DNA of 64,000 bases from Pseudeuparius sepicola. Its lineage: Eukaryota > Arthropoda > Insecta > Coleoptera > Anthribidae. The DNA lies in contig OY987302.1 in NCBI GenBank assembly GCA_963920635.1, forward strand, positions 32,339,278-32,403,277. Direction: 5' to 3'. A program made the position numbers and the translations under genes. Positions within the stretch are counted from its first letter, which is position 1. Each line of letters starts with the position of its first letter. This document shows positions 30,822-41,595 of this stretch, piece by piece. The notes beneath the pieces were generated by a model. The model did no database searches. It saw nothing but the letters and a program-made list of their open reading frames with translations, and was not told the DNA's origin.

Positions 30822-30873
30822 GATGTGGTTCGATGTGCATCTTGTAAACATCTAAAAATATAGCATGTGCTTG

Positions 30874-30935
<62 letters not shown>

Positions 30936-30991
30936 CAAGCACATGCTATATTTTTAGATGTTTACAAGATGCACATCGAACCACATCAACT
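30752..30991. repeat. Inverted duplication in (AT)n at ATPase start
   Basis: A 62-bp segment, 30818-30879, is the exact reverse complement of 30930-30991, the first codons of the ATPase. The arms are separated and flanked by (AT)n runs (30752-30817; 30880-30929). The whole would form a cruciform. It could be a true foldback duplication or an assembly artefact at an AT microsatellite. Confidence 0.85.
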
Positions 30992-31798
30992 ATCTTTACC
31001 AATAGAAAATTTAGATTTTGCTCGAAGTGAGAAATCTAAACATGGCTTGCTTTTGCCAAACTCGATTAGAGCAATATTTTGCGGTCCTAGCGGTTGTGGT
31101 AAAACAAACAGTCTACTTAGTTTAATATTCAACGAGAATGGCTTAAAATTTAAGAACATCTACCTTTACAGTAAATCTTTATATCAACCTAAATATCAGT
31201 TACTACAAGACGTGCTTAAAGAAGCAAAATGTGTTGGATATTTTCCATTTAGCTCAAACGATGACGTCATTGCACCATCAGAGGCTAGAGAAAATTCAAT
31301 TTTTATTTTCGATGATGTGGCTTGTGGGACACAGGAAAAAATTAGAGAATATTACTCCATGGGTCGTCATAAAAATATAGATGCTGCATATCTCTGCCAG
31401 ACATATTCAAAAATACCTAAGCAATTAATAAGAGACAACTGTAATATAATCGTTTTGTTTAAACAAGATGATGTGAATCACAGGAAAAAATTAGAGAATA
31501 TTACTCCATGGGTCGTCATAAAAATATAGATGCTGCATATCTCTGCCAGACATATTCAAAAATACCTAAGCAATTAATAAGAGACAACTGTAATATAATC
31601 GTTTTGTTTAAACAAGATGATGTGAATCTTAAACATATTTTTGACGAGCATGTGTCACCAGACATCTCATACGGAGACTTCAAGAATCTCTGCTCGCTCT
31701 GTTGGAATGATAATTTTGGAACGCTGGTTATTGTCAAAGATTTCAAAATGAATGAGGGTCGATATAGAATAGGATTTGATAGGTATATAACGTTATAA
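30930..31798 (+). pseudogene. A32/FtsK-like packaging ATPase, duplicated segment
   Basis: P-loop ATPase with Walker A GPSGCGKT (about 31080) and Walker B SIFIFDDV (about 31300). The layout is that of the genome-packaging ATPases of Polintons, adintoviruses and poxvirus A32. Possible starts are ATG 30930 or, more conservatively, 30969 after the AT repeat. A 149-bp tandem duplication (31330-31478 repeated at 31479-31627) shifts the frame: the first frame stops at 31529 and the normal C-terminus is in another frame to 31798. If real this copy is non-functional; the perfect duplication may be recent or an assembly error. Confidence 0.85.
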
Positions 31799-31806
31799 TA
31801 TCCACA

Positions 31807-32736
31807 ATGCTCTTATTATTAATCGAGATGTCGATGCAAGAACAGATTCAAGAAGCGCAGCGCGCAAAGAAAATCAGCGAACTAGCTCGCTCGATTAGAA
31901 AAAAATATACAGCATTAAAAATAGGTAAATTTGATGAGGATGAAACTTTGAAAAAAATTTTCAAACCTGTGACAAGCTCTCTAGCAAATCTACAAGTTAA
32001 GCAAGAATTAAAACCGGAAGTAAAAAAACACAAAGTTGAACCGAAAGTTGAATCATTTATGGAAAAGTGGCGCGAGTCGTTGAAAAGTCCAGTTGCACTT
32101 TTGGGAGAAATGAATGAAACGTTAAATGATGTTGAGAAAGGAATTGACAAAGTGTACAGGCATTTTGATACTGTGTATCCTAAAGTAGCTATACCGTATG
32201 TAACAGACTTTATGGATAATTCGCTTAAAATCGATAGGGCATATGGTCCTAAGTATGACGAAACCAAATCTGTATGGATGCTAGGAAATAAGGATATTGA
32301 TTTTGAAAAAGTGTCTGGTGACATAATCATCAACAATAATCGATTCACGGGAACTGATGGTCTCTACCAGCTAATTTTCTATAATAATCCAAAAAATACT
32401 AACGATGATTTGAAAAGTTACAGAGATATTTTAAATCTCACTGGTGTTCACCTTACTTCAAACGGACGATTAAAATCTAGCTATAAAAATAAGTACATTA
32501 ATATTATTAAACCTCTAATGAAAGGTCCGGTGGCTACCTCCACACCTGCGAAGGGTTCCGGCATGCACCTCAAGTATAACACAAAGCCTGTGGAATATGT
32601 TTTCTGGGATGACCCTAATGAACTTGTAGAGAGATTAAGGTTATTAATTGCATCAAAAGATGCCGGAAATACTTCCCATGAAAACGAAATAACCGCAATA
32701 ATCAATGAGTTGAAAGAAGCGAAAATTATTCTCTAA
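31807..32736 (+). CDS. DUF8207-type protein
   Basis: 309 aa. The N-terminus is helical and charged, with a likely coiled coil (EQIQEAQRAKKISELARSIR). The core (about residues 150-235) shows the conserved pattern YGPKYDETKSVWMLGNKDI, then GDIIINNNRFTGTDGLYQLIF and DDLKSYRDILNLTGVH, that marks the DUF8207 family of insect proteins found with DJR capsid genes. The C-terminus has VEYVFWDDPNELVERLRLLI. Function is unknown; the constant neighbourhood suggests a structural or packaging part. ATG 31807 lies 8 bp after the ATPase frame. Confidence 0.75.
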   Translation: MLLLLIEMSMQEQIQEAQRAKKISELARSIRKKYTALKIGKFDEDETLKKIFKPVTSSLANLQVKQELKPEVKKHKVEPKVESFMEKWRESLKSPVALLGEMNETLNDVEKGIDKVYRHFDTVYPKVAIPYVTDFMDNSLKIDRAYGPKYDETKSVWMLGNKDIDFEKVSGDIIINNNRFTGTDGLYQLIFYNNPKNTNDDLKSYRDILNLTGVHLTSNGRLKSSYKNKYINIIKPLMKGPVATSTPAKGSGMHLKYNTKPVEYVFWDDPNELVERLRLLIASKDAGNTSHENEITAIINELKEAKIIL

Positions 32737-32758
32737 CTTACAGCATGTTATTTGTAAG

Positions 32759-33082
32759 ATGCCTTTAAACAAGTTCGGACGTGTTTCAAGGACTAGTCCC
32801 TCTTTGAATGACGGGAATTGTTTTTTCAAAACCCGCAGACTGTGCAACGTTAATTATCCTATTAACAGCAATGATGTTGGCACAAAGCAATATGCGGACA
32901 AACAAATCAATGCAACATTCAAAACGTTTAACATCATTCTCGAACAACATAATGTTAATATTGAGACTATCGTGAAAGACGTTTTCGAGAAAGAGATAGA
33001 TGAAATAAGAAAATTTGTTAAAATTGTCAAAGAGTGTTGTTTAAAAATGGATGATGAACAGTCCGGTCAACTCCCAAATTAA
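32759..33082 (+). CDS. Fibre-like protein 1
   Basis: 107 aa. It starts MPLNKFGRVSR, a segment repeated in the next gene. Then FKTRRLCNVNYPINSNDVGT KQYAD resembles the R(I/L)SNV..P....DA.TK.YVD motif found in tail-fibre and spike proteins of phages. The rest is helical (TIVKDVFEKEIDEIRKFVKI) and may form a trimeric coiled coil. It is tandem with a paralogue 41 bp downstream. A surface or attachment role is inferred from the motif only. Confidence 0.55.
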   Translation: MPLNKFGRVSRTSPSLNDGNCFFKTRRLCNVNYPINSNDVGTKQYADKQINATFKTFNIILEQHNVNIETIVKDVFEKEIDEIRKFVKIVKECCLKMDDEQSGQLPN

Positions 33083-33123
33083 TAGATTTAGCACCATAAT
33101 GAACCATTCAAGCTAGTTAAAAG

Positions 33124-33528
33124 ATGTCCTTAAACAAGTTCGGACGTGCTTCAAGACCCAAGAACAGGTCTTGCCCACCTGTTTACACATTAAATTTGAA
33201 TCTAGAAGGAAACTATGATTGTAACAACCGCAGACTGAGCAACGTTAATCCCCCGATCGATGACAGCGATGCCAGCACAAAACAATATGTCGATGATGGG
33301 GTCATTCATGCATTACAATATTTTTACACAAATCTTAAACAGCATACTGAGGAATGCGATCTTCATATTCGCAACACAATGATAGCCAATGTTCAAGATA
33401 AGATCGATGAATTGAGAGAGTTGATTAAAACCATAGAAGATTATTATTTAAAAATAAGTGGTAAGCGTATGCAATCCTTACTGTCTCTCAGAATAGTAGA
33501 GATCCTTGAGGGTGCTAGTCATGCATAG
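33124..33528 (+). CDS. Fibre-like protein 2
   Basis: 134 aa, paralogue of the preceding gene. It opens MSLNKFGRASRPKN and carries a longer beta-like stretch (YTLNLNLEGNYDCNNRRLSN) leading into the clear fibre-type motif RRLSNVNPPIDDSDASTKQY (about residues 39-58). A helical C-terminus follows (QDKIDELRELIKTIEDYYLK). Gene 1 seems to have lost part of the N-terminal region kept here. It overlaps the integrase ATG by 8 bp, suggesting co-transcription. Confidence 0.55.
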   Translation: MSLNKFGRASRPKNRSCPPVYTLNLNLEGNYDCNNRRLSNVNPPIDDSDASTKQYVDDGVIHALQYFYTNLKQHTEECDLHIRNTMIANVQDKIDELRELIKTIEDYYLKISGKRMQSLLSLRIVEILEGASHA

Positions 33529-34447
33529 TAAAGAAAAAATTCAAGTAGTTAGGGAATTACATAAACCAGCTCGAAAAAATTATCCACGTCGTCGAACTAT
33601 CATTAAAGGTTTAGACGATTTGTGGCAAGCTGATCTCGCTCAGTTAGATCAGTATGCTAGTCACAATAATGGTTTCAAATTCATACTGGTTGTAATCGAT
33701 TGCTTCTCTAAATTTGTTTGGTGCAGACCGCTCAAATCCAAGTCTGCTGAAGATGTTACCAGCGCCTTCGCTGATATCCTATCGAGAACTCGAAAGCCTC
33801 GCAACCTTCAAACTGATCAGGGCAAAGAGTTTTATAACTCTCGATTTCAAAATTTGATGCGAAAATTCAAAATTAATCATTACAGCACTTTTAGCGTCAC
33901 GAAAGCCGCCATGGCCGAGAGAGTGATACGAACTCTAAAGGAACGATTATTTAAGTATTTTAGTCTAAATGGTAAATTTAAATGGGATGATTATTTGCCT
34001 ACTCTAGTTGCCGAGTATAATAACAGACAACATAGAGTGATTCAAATGAAACCTAGCCAAGTTAATAAAACCAATGAACAATATCTGCTTAAAAAAGTGT
34101 ATAGTCACGTGAAGATTTTTAGAGGTAGAAAATTTAAGGTTGGAGATATTGTAAGAATAAGTAAAGAGAAACATGTATTTGCCAAAGGTTACTTGCCTAG
34201 CTGGAGTACAGAATTGTTCAAAATAATGAAAGTGCAAATTACCAATCCACCTACATATTTGCTAGAGGATTTAAACGGTCGACCAATAAAAGGTGGATTT
34301 TATCGTGAAGAATTACAAAAGACTGAATATCCTGATGTATATCTGGTTGAAAAGGTGCTTCGTAGAAAGAGGGGGAAGGTGCTAGTACGATGGTTGGGCT
34401 TTGATAAAGAGCATGATTCATGGATCTCTGAGTCAAACGTCGTGTAG
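33521..34447 (+). CDS. Polinton integrase with chromodomain
   Basis: 308 aa from ATG 33521. Retroviral-type (rve) integrase core: first Asp in DLWQADLAQLDQY, second in LQTDQGKEFYN, Glu in AAMAERVIRTLKERL (D,D-35-E). An SH3-like part follows (FKVGDIVRISKEKHVFAKGY). The last ~45 residues are a chromodomain (VYLVEKVLRRKRGKVLVRWLG then HDSWISESNV) that could bind modified histones and bias integration. It lacks a clear N-terminal HHCC finger, as in many Polinton integrases. It would insert the linear genome, giving the 6-bp duplication seen. Intact. Confidence 0.92.
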   Translation: MHSKEKIQVVRELHKPARKNYPRRRTIIKGLDDLWQADLAQLDQYASHNNGFKFILVVIDCFSKFVWCRPLKSKSAEDVTSAFADILSRTRKPRNLQTDQGKEFYNSRFQNLMRKFKINHYSTFSVTKAAMAERVIRTLKERLFKYFSLNGKFKWDDYLPTLVAEYNNRQHRVIQMKPSQVNKTNEQYLLKKVYSHVKIFRGRKFKVGDIVRISKEKHVFAKGYLPSWSTELFKIMKVQITNPPTYLLEDLNGRPIKGGFYREELQKTEYPDVYLVEKVLRRKRGKVLVRWLGFDKEHDSWISESNVV

Positions 34448-34463
34448 AGCTTTAAGTGGTACC

Positions 34464-35096
34464 ATGGTTGACAGCGGCTACGAATCTGATGGTAGCAATC
34501 ATGAAGAAGTAAACAATGTAAGAGAAGATTCTCTGATTTTATCATCATGCTTCACATTGCCTACATGTACTATTAATAATGGTTTGAGTATTATGAGATA
34601 TTTCAAACCGCAAGTTAATATCCGATCAACAGTGCGACGAAATGTGATTTCGCTGGACTATTTGGAATGGAAAGAATTAGTGAATCATTTAAACAACTTT
34701 ACCAACAACTTGGGTACCCCAATGTTTATAAGATTCAACGATATATTGTTAAGAACGATGTTAACTGCAGATGGAAATCAACGAGTGTTGCTTGCAAAAA
34801 ATGATGTTTGCCAATGGTTTTCCATAGCAGAGGTTTTCGAGTTATTAAATATCGAACCATATGTGACTTTAGGGATAAGCTTTTTGATTAATTTTAAATT
34901 GTATGATTTTTACCTTAGTTTTTTAGATAAGGTCAATGAACTATTAGTACGTAGTAACTACGGCATAAATGTAATGGAAATTGTATTTTTAATGTGCCAT
35001 GCAGTATGTAGCATGGAAACATATTGCATTTTTGAACTCTACTGTTATTATAATCAATTTTTGTTAGCAGACTTGTATAGAAGAAGGTTGGAATAA
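34464..35096 (+). CDS. Unknown protein downstream of integrase
   Basis: 210 aa from ATG 34464, 16 bp after the integrase stop. The N-terminus is acidic (VDSGYESDGSNHEEVNNVRE). The middle shows VISLDYLEWKELVNHLNNF and NDVCQWFSIAEVFELLNIEP; the C-terminus is hydrophobic and Cys/Tyr-rich (VMEIVFLMCHAVCSMETYCI, FELYCYYNQF). Family not recognised. AATAAAG directly overlaps the stop and may be the polyadenylation signal of this gene block. Confidence 0.6.
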   Translation: MVDSGYESDGSNHEEVNNVREDSLILSSCFTLPTCTINNGLSIMRYFKPQVNIRSTVRRNVISLDYLEWKELVNHLNNFTNNLGTPMFIRFNDILLRTMLTADGNQRVLLAKNDVCQWFSIAEVFELLNIEPYVTLGISFLINFKLYDFYLSFLDKVNELLVRSNYGINVMEIVFLMCHAVCSMETYCIFELYCYYNQFLLADLYRRRLE

Positions 35097-38000
35097 AGCA
35101 ATGATTAAAAATATGACTTTTATTGTTTATTCAGGTCCCTCATCACAACCCATATAGTGTAAGCAGAGCCATGACCAATCTGGCAACTTCACAAGAGAAG
35201 TGGTGGGGGTGTCAACCCAATCTTCTAGAATTTGAGACTTCAGACATTGCTTGCTAATTTTCTTACATTAAAATCTAGCATAAAATAGACTGACAACTTT
35301 ATTTTCCAAATAAATATCGACTTTATTAAGACGAGTTTCAGTCATGAATTGCCTTAACCCAGTCTGAAATATACAGGGTGATCATTTAAATGTGCAACAT
35401 ATGGGACATTTTTTTATTATTTGTACAATCAAAATATAGACATTGCCGAAAGTCGATGCATGTTCAGTAACATATAGATGCACTTAGAATAATTGTAAGT
35501 TAAACAGCATACAGGGTAGGTCAAAAAATGTAAAAGGCAAAATGTTTTTAAGAAAAGTTGTTTAGAATTAAAAGCTATACCTAAATACCAAAACATAACT
35601 GTCTAAGGAAAAAACTTCCTAAGAAAAAAATTTTTTTTCGACGATGAATTTCCAGTTTCTTAATAAACATTTAAAATAAATATTTTGCATCTTACATTAG
35701 AGTTTTAATATACACATTATTACTAATGTTTTATCATTTTCATAAGAATGTTTGCGAAATTTTAAAGTTTTGTTTAAGGAGCTTCAATGGCGTCGTTTTC
35801 CATAGTACTTGAGTGAATGCTATCCTAGTTATTTCGCGAAAAAGTCAACCCTAGCCGCATGTGGTTGCTTCTGGGGATAGTCCTAGTATTGTGAGGGTGA
35901 GAATTATTATTATTATTATTATTATTATATCGTTGCATCAAACATGAAGTTTGTGATTCCCTAAAAAATTAAAAATCTAAGTTAATAGGATACTTGACAA
36001 TATTTTTAATTGCTCTAAATTGTACTCTGTTTACAGTAGTACAGTAGATGTACCAACATAACACGTAATAAATGAAACAACGGCTTTTAACCCTTATTTT
36101 TTATGATAATTAAAGACAAAGTTGCACAATTTTGTTCAGACTGAAATCTACAGTTTCATCGTTCTATTGTCCAGAACACCAAACGTGGCAACTCTGTGCC
36201 TCTCAGGAGAAACGGAACTGTAACGTTGCCGGTACCCGTTTGCAATCATTCTGGGAACAAAGGCAACATTGCAGTTTTCTATTCAAGTATCTTCAGCTTG
36301 CCTATGGAAAATCTGTTACTTAATGTATTGAAACCTTTGAGCTTTAACTAACCCAATTGCACACGCAAATTTTGTCACATAAAGACTTTTTATTACGAAT
36401 ATGTTCCGTATATTGACTCCTCTATATCAAAATGGTGTTTGTTTAAACTGCACACGCTGGAAACTATATCCTTCATCTCTGCCACGTAGCAATTTAGTTA
36501 AAACCAACCTAGCCCAAAAAATTTACAGAAAAACGATTGAATAAGTATTAACGAAAAAACCCTTCTTGACTAAAATTGTCGATGGAGGAAGGAATCAATC
36601 AACGCTAAAAGTGGTTTGACGGAGCATCATAAGTCTGGGAGTTTGAGGTCAGAATTTTGAAATTCAAACTTTCCTTGCAACTTTCACTGCCGAATAAGGT
36701 TATGTCTCAGAACACTTCAGTGGTATCGCTATGTTGCCAAATTGCCGTTATAAAACACTTGTGACGTCATAAGTGCTTTCCCTCCAAACTTCGAAGAAAG
36801 TCTAATACCTTGCTAATTACGTAAATATATATTTTTTAAATAATCGTAGGGTCTTAGGCAAGTGTCCAGGAATTGTTTTTTATCAAGTTTGCAAATTTTC
36901 TTCAAGTAGGTACCCTATTTTACAAATATGCGTGAATTTGAACAAAGTTATGCGAAATTGATATATTATTAAGAGGTAATGTTTTGGTACTTAGGCATAA
37001 CTTTTAATTCTAGACAAATTTCCTTAATAACATTTTCTGAAATAAGGGTACTTTATTCTTGTACAATTTTTATATTTTTTGACCTACCCTGTATGCTGTT
37101 TGACTTGCGTTCATTCTAAGTGCGCCTAATATGATTATCAAACATGCACCAGCTTTCGGGAATATTTGTATTTTCGTTGTGCAATTAATAAAAAAAATCC
37201 CATCTGTTGCTCAAATTATCACATTGTATACAATATTAGCAGTATTTTTAATATCTATAGCAAGGGAATTATATAGAGCCGGAACTACATAACGCCACCT
37301 GTATTTCTGTTAAACATTGGTTATTATTATTATCATTATCATTATTACTATTATTATTATTATATCCTTGCAATAAACATGAAGTTTGTGATTCCCTAAA
37401 AAATTAAAAATCTAAGTTAATTTTACAAATATGCGTGTATTTGAACAAAGTTATGCGAAACTGATATATTATTAGGAGGTAATGTTTTGGTATTTAGGCA
37501 TAACTTTTAATTCTATACAACTTTTCTTTATAACATTTTACTGAATTTTCTGAAATAAGGGTACTTTACTCCTGCACAATTTTTATATTTTTTGACCTAC
37601 CCTGTATGCTGTTTGACTTGCGTTCATTCTAAGTTCGCCTAATATGATTATCCAACATGCACCAACTTCCGGGAATATTTGTATTTTCGTTGTGCAATAA
37701 ATAAAAAAATCCCATATGTTGCTCAAATGATCACACTGTATACAATATAAGCAGTATTTTTAATATCTATAGAAAGGGAATTATATAGAGCTGGAACTAC
37801 ATAACATCACCTGTATTTCTGTCAAACATTGGTTATCTGGAGTATCCCGATGCTAATTTGTTGGTATCTATTTCTAACGAATTTCTGATCTGTAATTTCA
37901 TTACATTATGTCCACACACCCTCGTATCAGTGACTATAGAAAGGATTCTATAGTCACTGCTCGTATTTACCATAATTCTCGGCTTCGTAGCGTTTCGTTA

Positions 38001-38810
38001 CTAGCAGAGTACTCTAGCGGATATTTTCAGTACTCCCACGTCGCTACGTAGGTTATCGATCGACGCATAGGATCGCGATAAAGCGTCCCTTAGTTTCAGT
38101 ACCTACTAATTAAAGGGTTCTAGCGACACCGTCACACCACTGGATGTTGTCATTATCGATCGTATGCGTTTCACTTCCCTAGCGGTTAGTTGTCTATATA
38201 TAGAATCAGTGGCGGAGCTATGCATAAGAAAAATATTATCTGAATTGAGAATTTTATTACTTAGATAGTTTTATTTTAAGTTTAAGTATCTTTTTGTGAT
38301 ATTGGAGTTTTTTATTTTGTTTGCTATGGAATATTTTATGTTTTTTATAAATAATAAAAGGACTGATTCATTTAATGTATTACATACTTAGTTAATTTTA
38401 AGTTTACTTATTTTTTGTGATTTGGAGTTGTTTTTTATATTGTTTGGAATAGAACATTTTTTATAAAAACTGATTCATCGTTATGGCAGAAGTTTACAAT
38501 TTTCGAATGTCTCCTAATGTTCATATTATCTTTGAGGAGAGGGGGAACTTTTTACTTTTTGCTTATGACTCAAGGTACTCAAACACCGCCACTAGAACAC
38601 TATTTTATGTTTTCTAGCAATCCCCACAGTAAAGTTTGAAAGTTGACTAATACCCACTTTGTATGTTTTCTTTTTAGCAAATTAGTATTTTATTATACAA
38701 AATATTATAAAATATATAAATATATACAATAATATACAAAATATACAAAAAATATAAAATATATAAATAAATACTAGAAATAATATTTACAGGTTGTAGA
38801 ACACATATTT
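35097..38810. other. Non-coding Polinton interior with repeats
   Basis: No gene. 35374-35620 is an inverted copy of about 36960-37240, and 36905-37330 is repeated directly at 37420-37840 (TATGCGTG.ATTTGAACAAAG ... CACCTGTATTTCTGT). A further shared block, ACATGAAGTTTGTGATTCCC, lies at 35941 and 37378. A perfect 13-bp hairpin (AGTGACTATAGAA / TTCTATAGTCACT) lies at 37929-37960. Probably short DNA elements inserted where other Polintons carry genes. Confidence 0.55.
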
Positions 38811-39334
38811 TTATATTTTACGTCGCACAAATTCAGCGAAGAACATTAACTCCACTCGCGGGCAATGAACTGGTTTCCCACAACTCACGATGTGTCTTTC
38901 GCATTGATTCACTTTCACACTTTCGTAGAACTTCTTTTGTTGTTGAACCAGAACGTCAAATTTGGGGCAGCCCAGAAGTTCTATATTGTAGCCTAGATGC
39001 CCGTACCCTGCTGCTTGCAGAAGATTCTTTTCGATCTGCCCGCCCTTATAGCTGATTAGATTCTTACCAGCAGATTCACCAAGGATTTGAAGTACTGCTA
39101 TCACGTTTTCCTGAGGTTCATCAGTATCACAGTCGGAGAATCTTAAGCCAAATTTTTCGTAACCCAACGAGCACTGCAGGCGTCCTTAGAGGAGAGTGAG
39201 TTATATGACCCCACACGGAAGTAGCGAGAACTGACTTGGCGCGATTTTAAATCATAGATAGCCAACTCCTTGGTAAGAAACTTTCCGTTCACTTGAAACC
39301 CGTCAGCGTCAATAATGTATCGTATACCCGACAT
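38811..39334 (-). pseudogene. Exonuclease-like protein, frameshifted
   Basis: The first frame (39334-39143) starts MSGIRYIIDADGFQVNGKFL then TKELAIYDL. After a frameshift near 39160 the second frame gives LISYKGGQIEKNLLQAAGYG, ELLGCPKFDVL and a C-terminal CERHIVSCGKPVHCPRVEL segment with FFAEF. The D-x-DGF ... KELAI start and YKGG.IEK.LL segment recall RNase H-fold (DEDD-type) exonuclease-like proteins seen near DJR capsid genes, but I am unsure. One indel breaks it; otherwise it is well preserved. A TTTTATATT box lies ~55 bp upstream (minus strand). Confidence 0.5.
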
Positions 39335-41595
39335 GTTATAGAAAATATGAAATTTTAATTTGGAACTAACAGTGAAAGCGTCCGGATCCCGCTTTTATAT
39401 TCTTGATCCAGTATGATATAGTGGGAGCACCATCCCTAACATTTAAAAAACGTCGTTGATCTGGCAACGTTGCGCTTAGATATCTTGGTCTGCGGCGGCA
39501 GATGCTGGATGTTTATTGGATACAGTTACGAAGGGGATCTCACCCTTAACTTTATTTCTTTAAATTTGACTCTTTGACTGGTTCAGACAGCTGTAAGTAG
39601 AATTTTTTTTTACAAAACTTTATTATTTTTAATAAATTGAAACTATTGAATTTAACTTTTGTATCGCCTTTGCAATTTATTACAGTACCTTCATACTTTC
39701 TATAAAAAATACATAATAACTTTTATTACAAACACTAAACACTTATTTACAGCGTCTTACAAACTCCGCGAAAACCATCGTTTTTCCATTATTTTTAGAA
39801 ACTGATTTTTAAAGGAATTATTTTTCTGACAATGTGATAGTTTTAATGTTATCACTAAATTATTACTAAAACAAGCTGTATCGACGTGAACTGTTTTACT
39901 TGTCAGATGAAGTGAATAGTTTTAATAAAATATATCGGTTTGTTTTTATTATAAAGAGTGTTAAATTAATTTTAACAAACTTAGAAAACGATTCTGTTTG
40001 ACATGGGGCTCATACTCTTTGATGAGATTATAGTTTTAAGGTCTTAGCTTTTTGTTTTAGGAAAAATATATTTACAGAGAGTTACTTTGCAAATTTGAAT
40101 GATTGAGAACCATTTCCGTTTACTTAAAAAATTAACAGGTGTAGTTCTGGAATTACTACGGTTTTCTAGGGTTTTCACTAGTACTTGAGCGAATGCTATC
40201 CTAGTTCTATCGGGAAAAAAGTCGCAAATGATAACGAAGACAAAATAATAGTAATTGTTTCCCCACAAGCGCTTCTGCCATACTCCTAGTTTGGAGCATT
40301 GCGAGGGAGAGAATTATTATTATTTATATTTTCAAACTGAATCTATTACTCTCACACTGTCGCTTTACTCGATGTATCATACCAAATTTTTTTATCAATA
40401 TCTTTTGCAGTTTTTAGAATTAAAAAATCAATAATTTTAACATCCAATAAACAAAGTTTATTTAAAAAGAATCTCTCAAGGTGACGTAATTTCTGAATCC
40501 CCCTGTATATCCATACTACATATTCCTATTAAAATTCTCAGACTTAAAAAAATGTAAATCTATATCTCTCTGGAATATGGTCTCATGTAAACCACTTATG
40601 CACATGTGTGTTCAATAAAAGGGGAGATTTTAAAATTGAGACCTCAAATTGAGACAGGAAACATTCTCAGACCGTGGGACCCCCATGAGTATATGTCTAG
40701 ACACATTTTTTTGTTCACTGTTGTTTATAGCTTGCGATCCGTGGGAAGTCGCATCTCCCCCAAAATATTATATGTGTCCGACAAAAGCTGGATTCATATG
40801 GGATTGTTTTTTATTTTTGGGCTAAGATGAAACTACTCTGGGGTGATCATCTCCGCTTCAAAAAGATTTGAAATCATTAAACGTTGTGACGTTAACATAC
40901 CTGTCAAAAACGACATTTAATTAAATAAATGATCAAAACACGCTTTGTGATTTTATCGAAAAAAGGTATTTGAAAATGTTGAAATTTTACCCCTATGTGC
41001 AGACAAAAATTCCGACAATGATAAATTTTTAAAAAAATATAGTGGTCGGCAGAAAGTTGTAAAATTTTATTCTCGATAAAAGTTGAGGCAACATTTCAAA
41101 CTCAAAACGCCCATATCAAAATTTAAATATTTCTTCGGATACGAGGTAGATTCAATATGTCAAAATAAGAGTACCCTTATTTTTTAAAATACGGTCAAAA
41201 GTTACTTACAAAAGTTGTTTGGAATCAAAGGCTGATGTCAGATTTAAAGTCATAGCCACCTAGTCAAAAAAAGAAACTTTTTGTATTTTTTCAACCACCG
41301 TGTGCATTACAAAATACTGCAAATGTAACTTATCACCGGATAACAAATTTAAATTAATCTAAATCAGAGTTTAAAAATATTAAATTTTTGCAACTTTGTG
41401 CCGGTCCCTGTATAAAACTAATAATTTTTTTGTGTGCCATATTTGACTTTAGAACTCAACTAACATGGTTCCAACTTTTTGACTGTCACTGTACGCTGTA
41501 CGTCTAGAGCCGACTCTGTTGTATAAAATTTGAACTTTTTAAAATATATTAGATTGGTTAAAAATATAGTATTATAAATTATTTTTTAATTTCAG
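39335..41595. other. Non-coding Polinton interior
   Basis: No gene seen. Short ORFs here show no family features. Includes the phrase GTACTTGAGCGAATGCTATC (about 40181), similar to GTACTTGAGTGAATGCTATC at 35805, so the same short repeat is present twice. Confidence 0.4.

Noticed and set aside
30742..30942. Long open frames made of alternating Tyr and Ile on both strands
   Set aside because: They are the translation of the (TA)n microsatellite; only the part after 30930 belongs to the ATPase.
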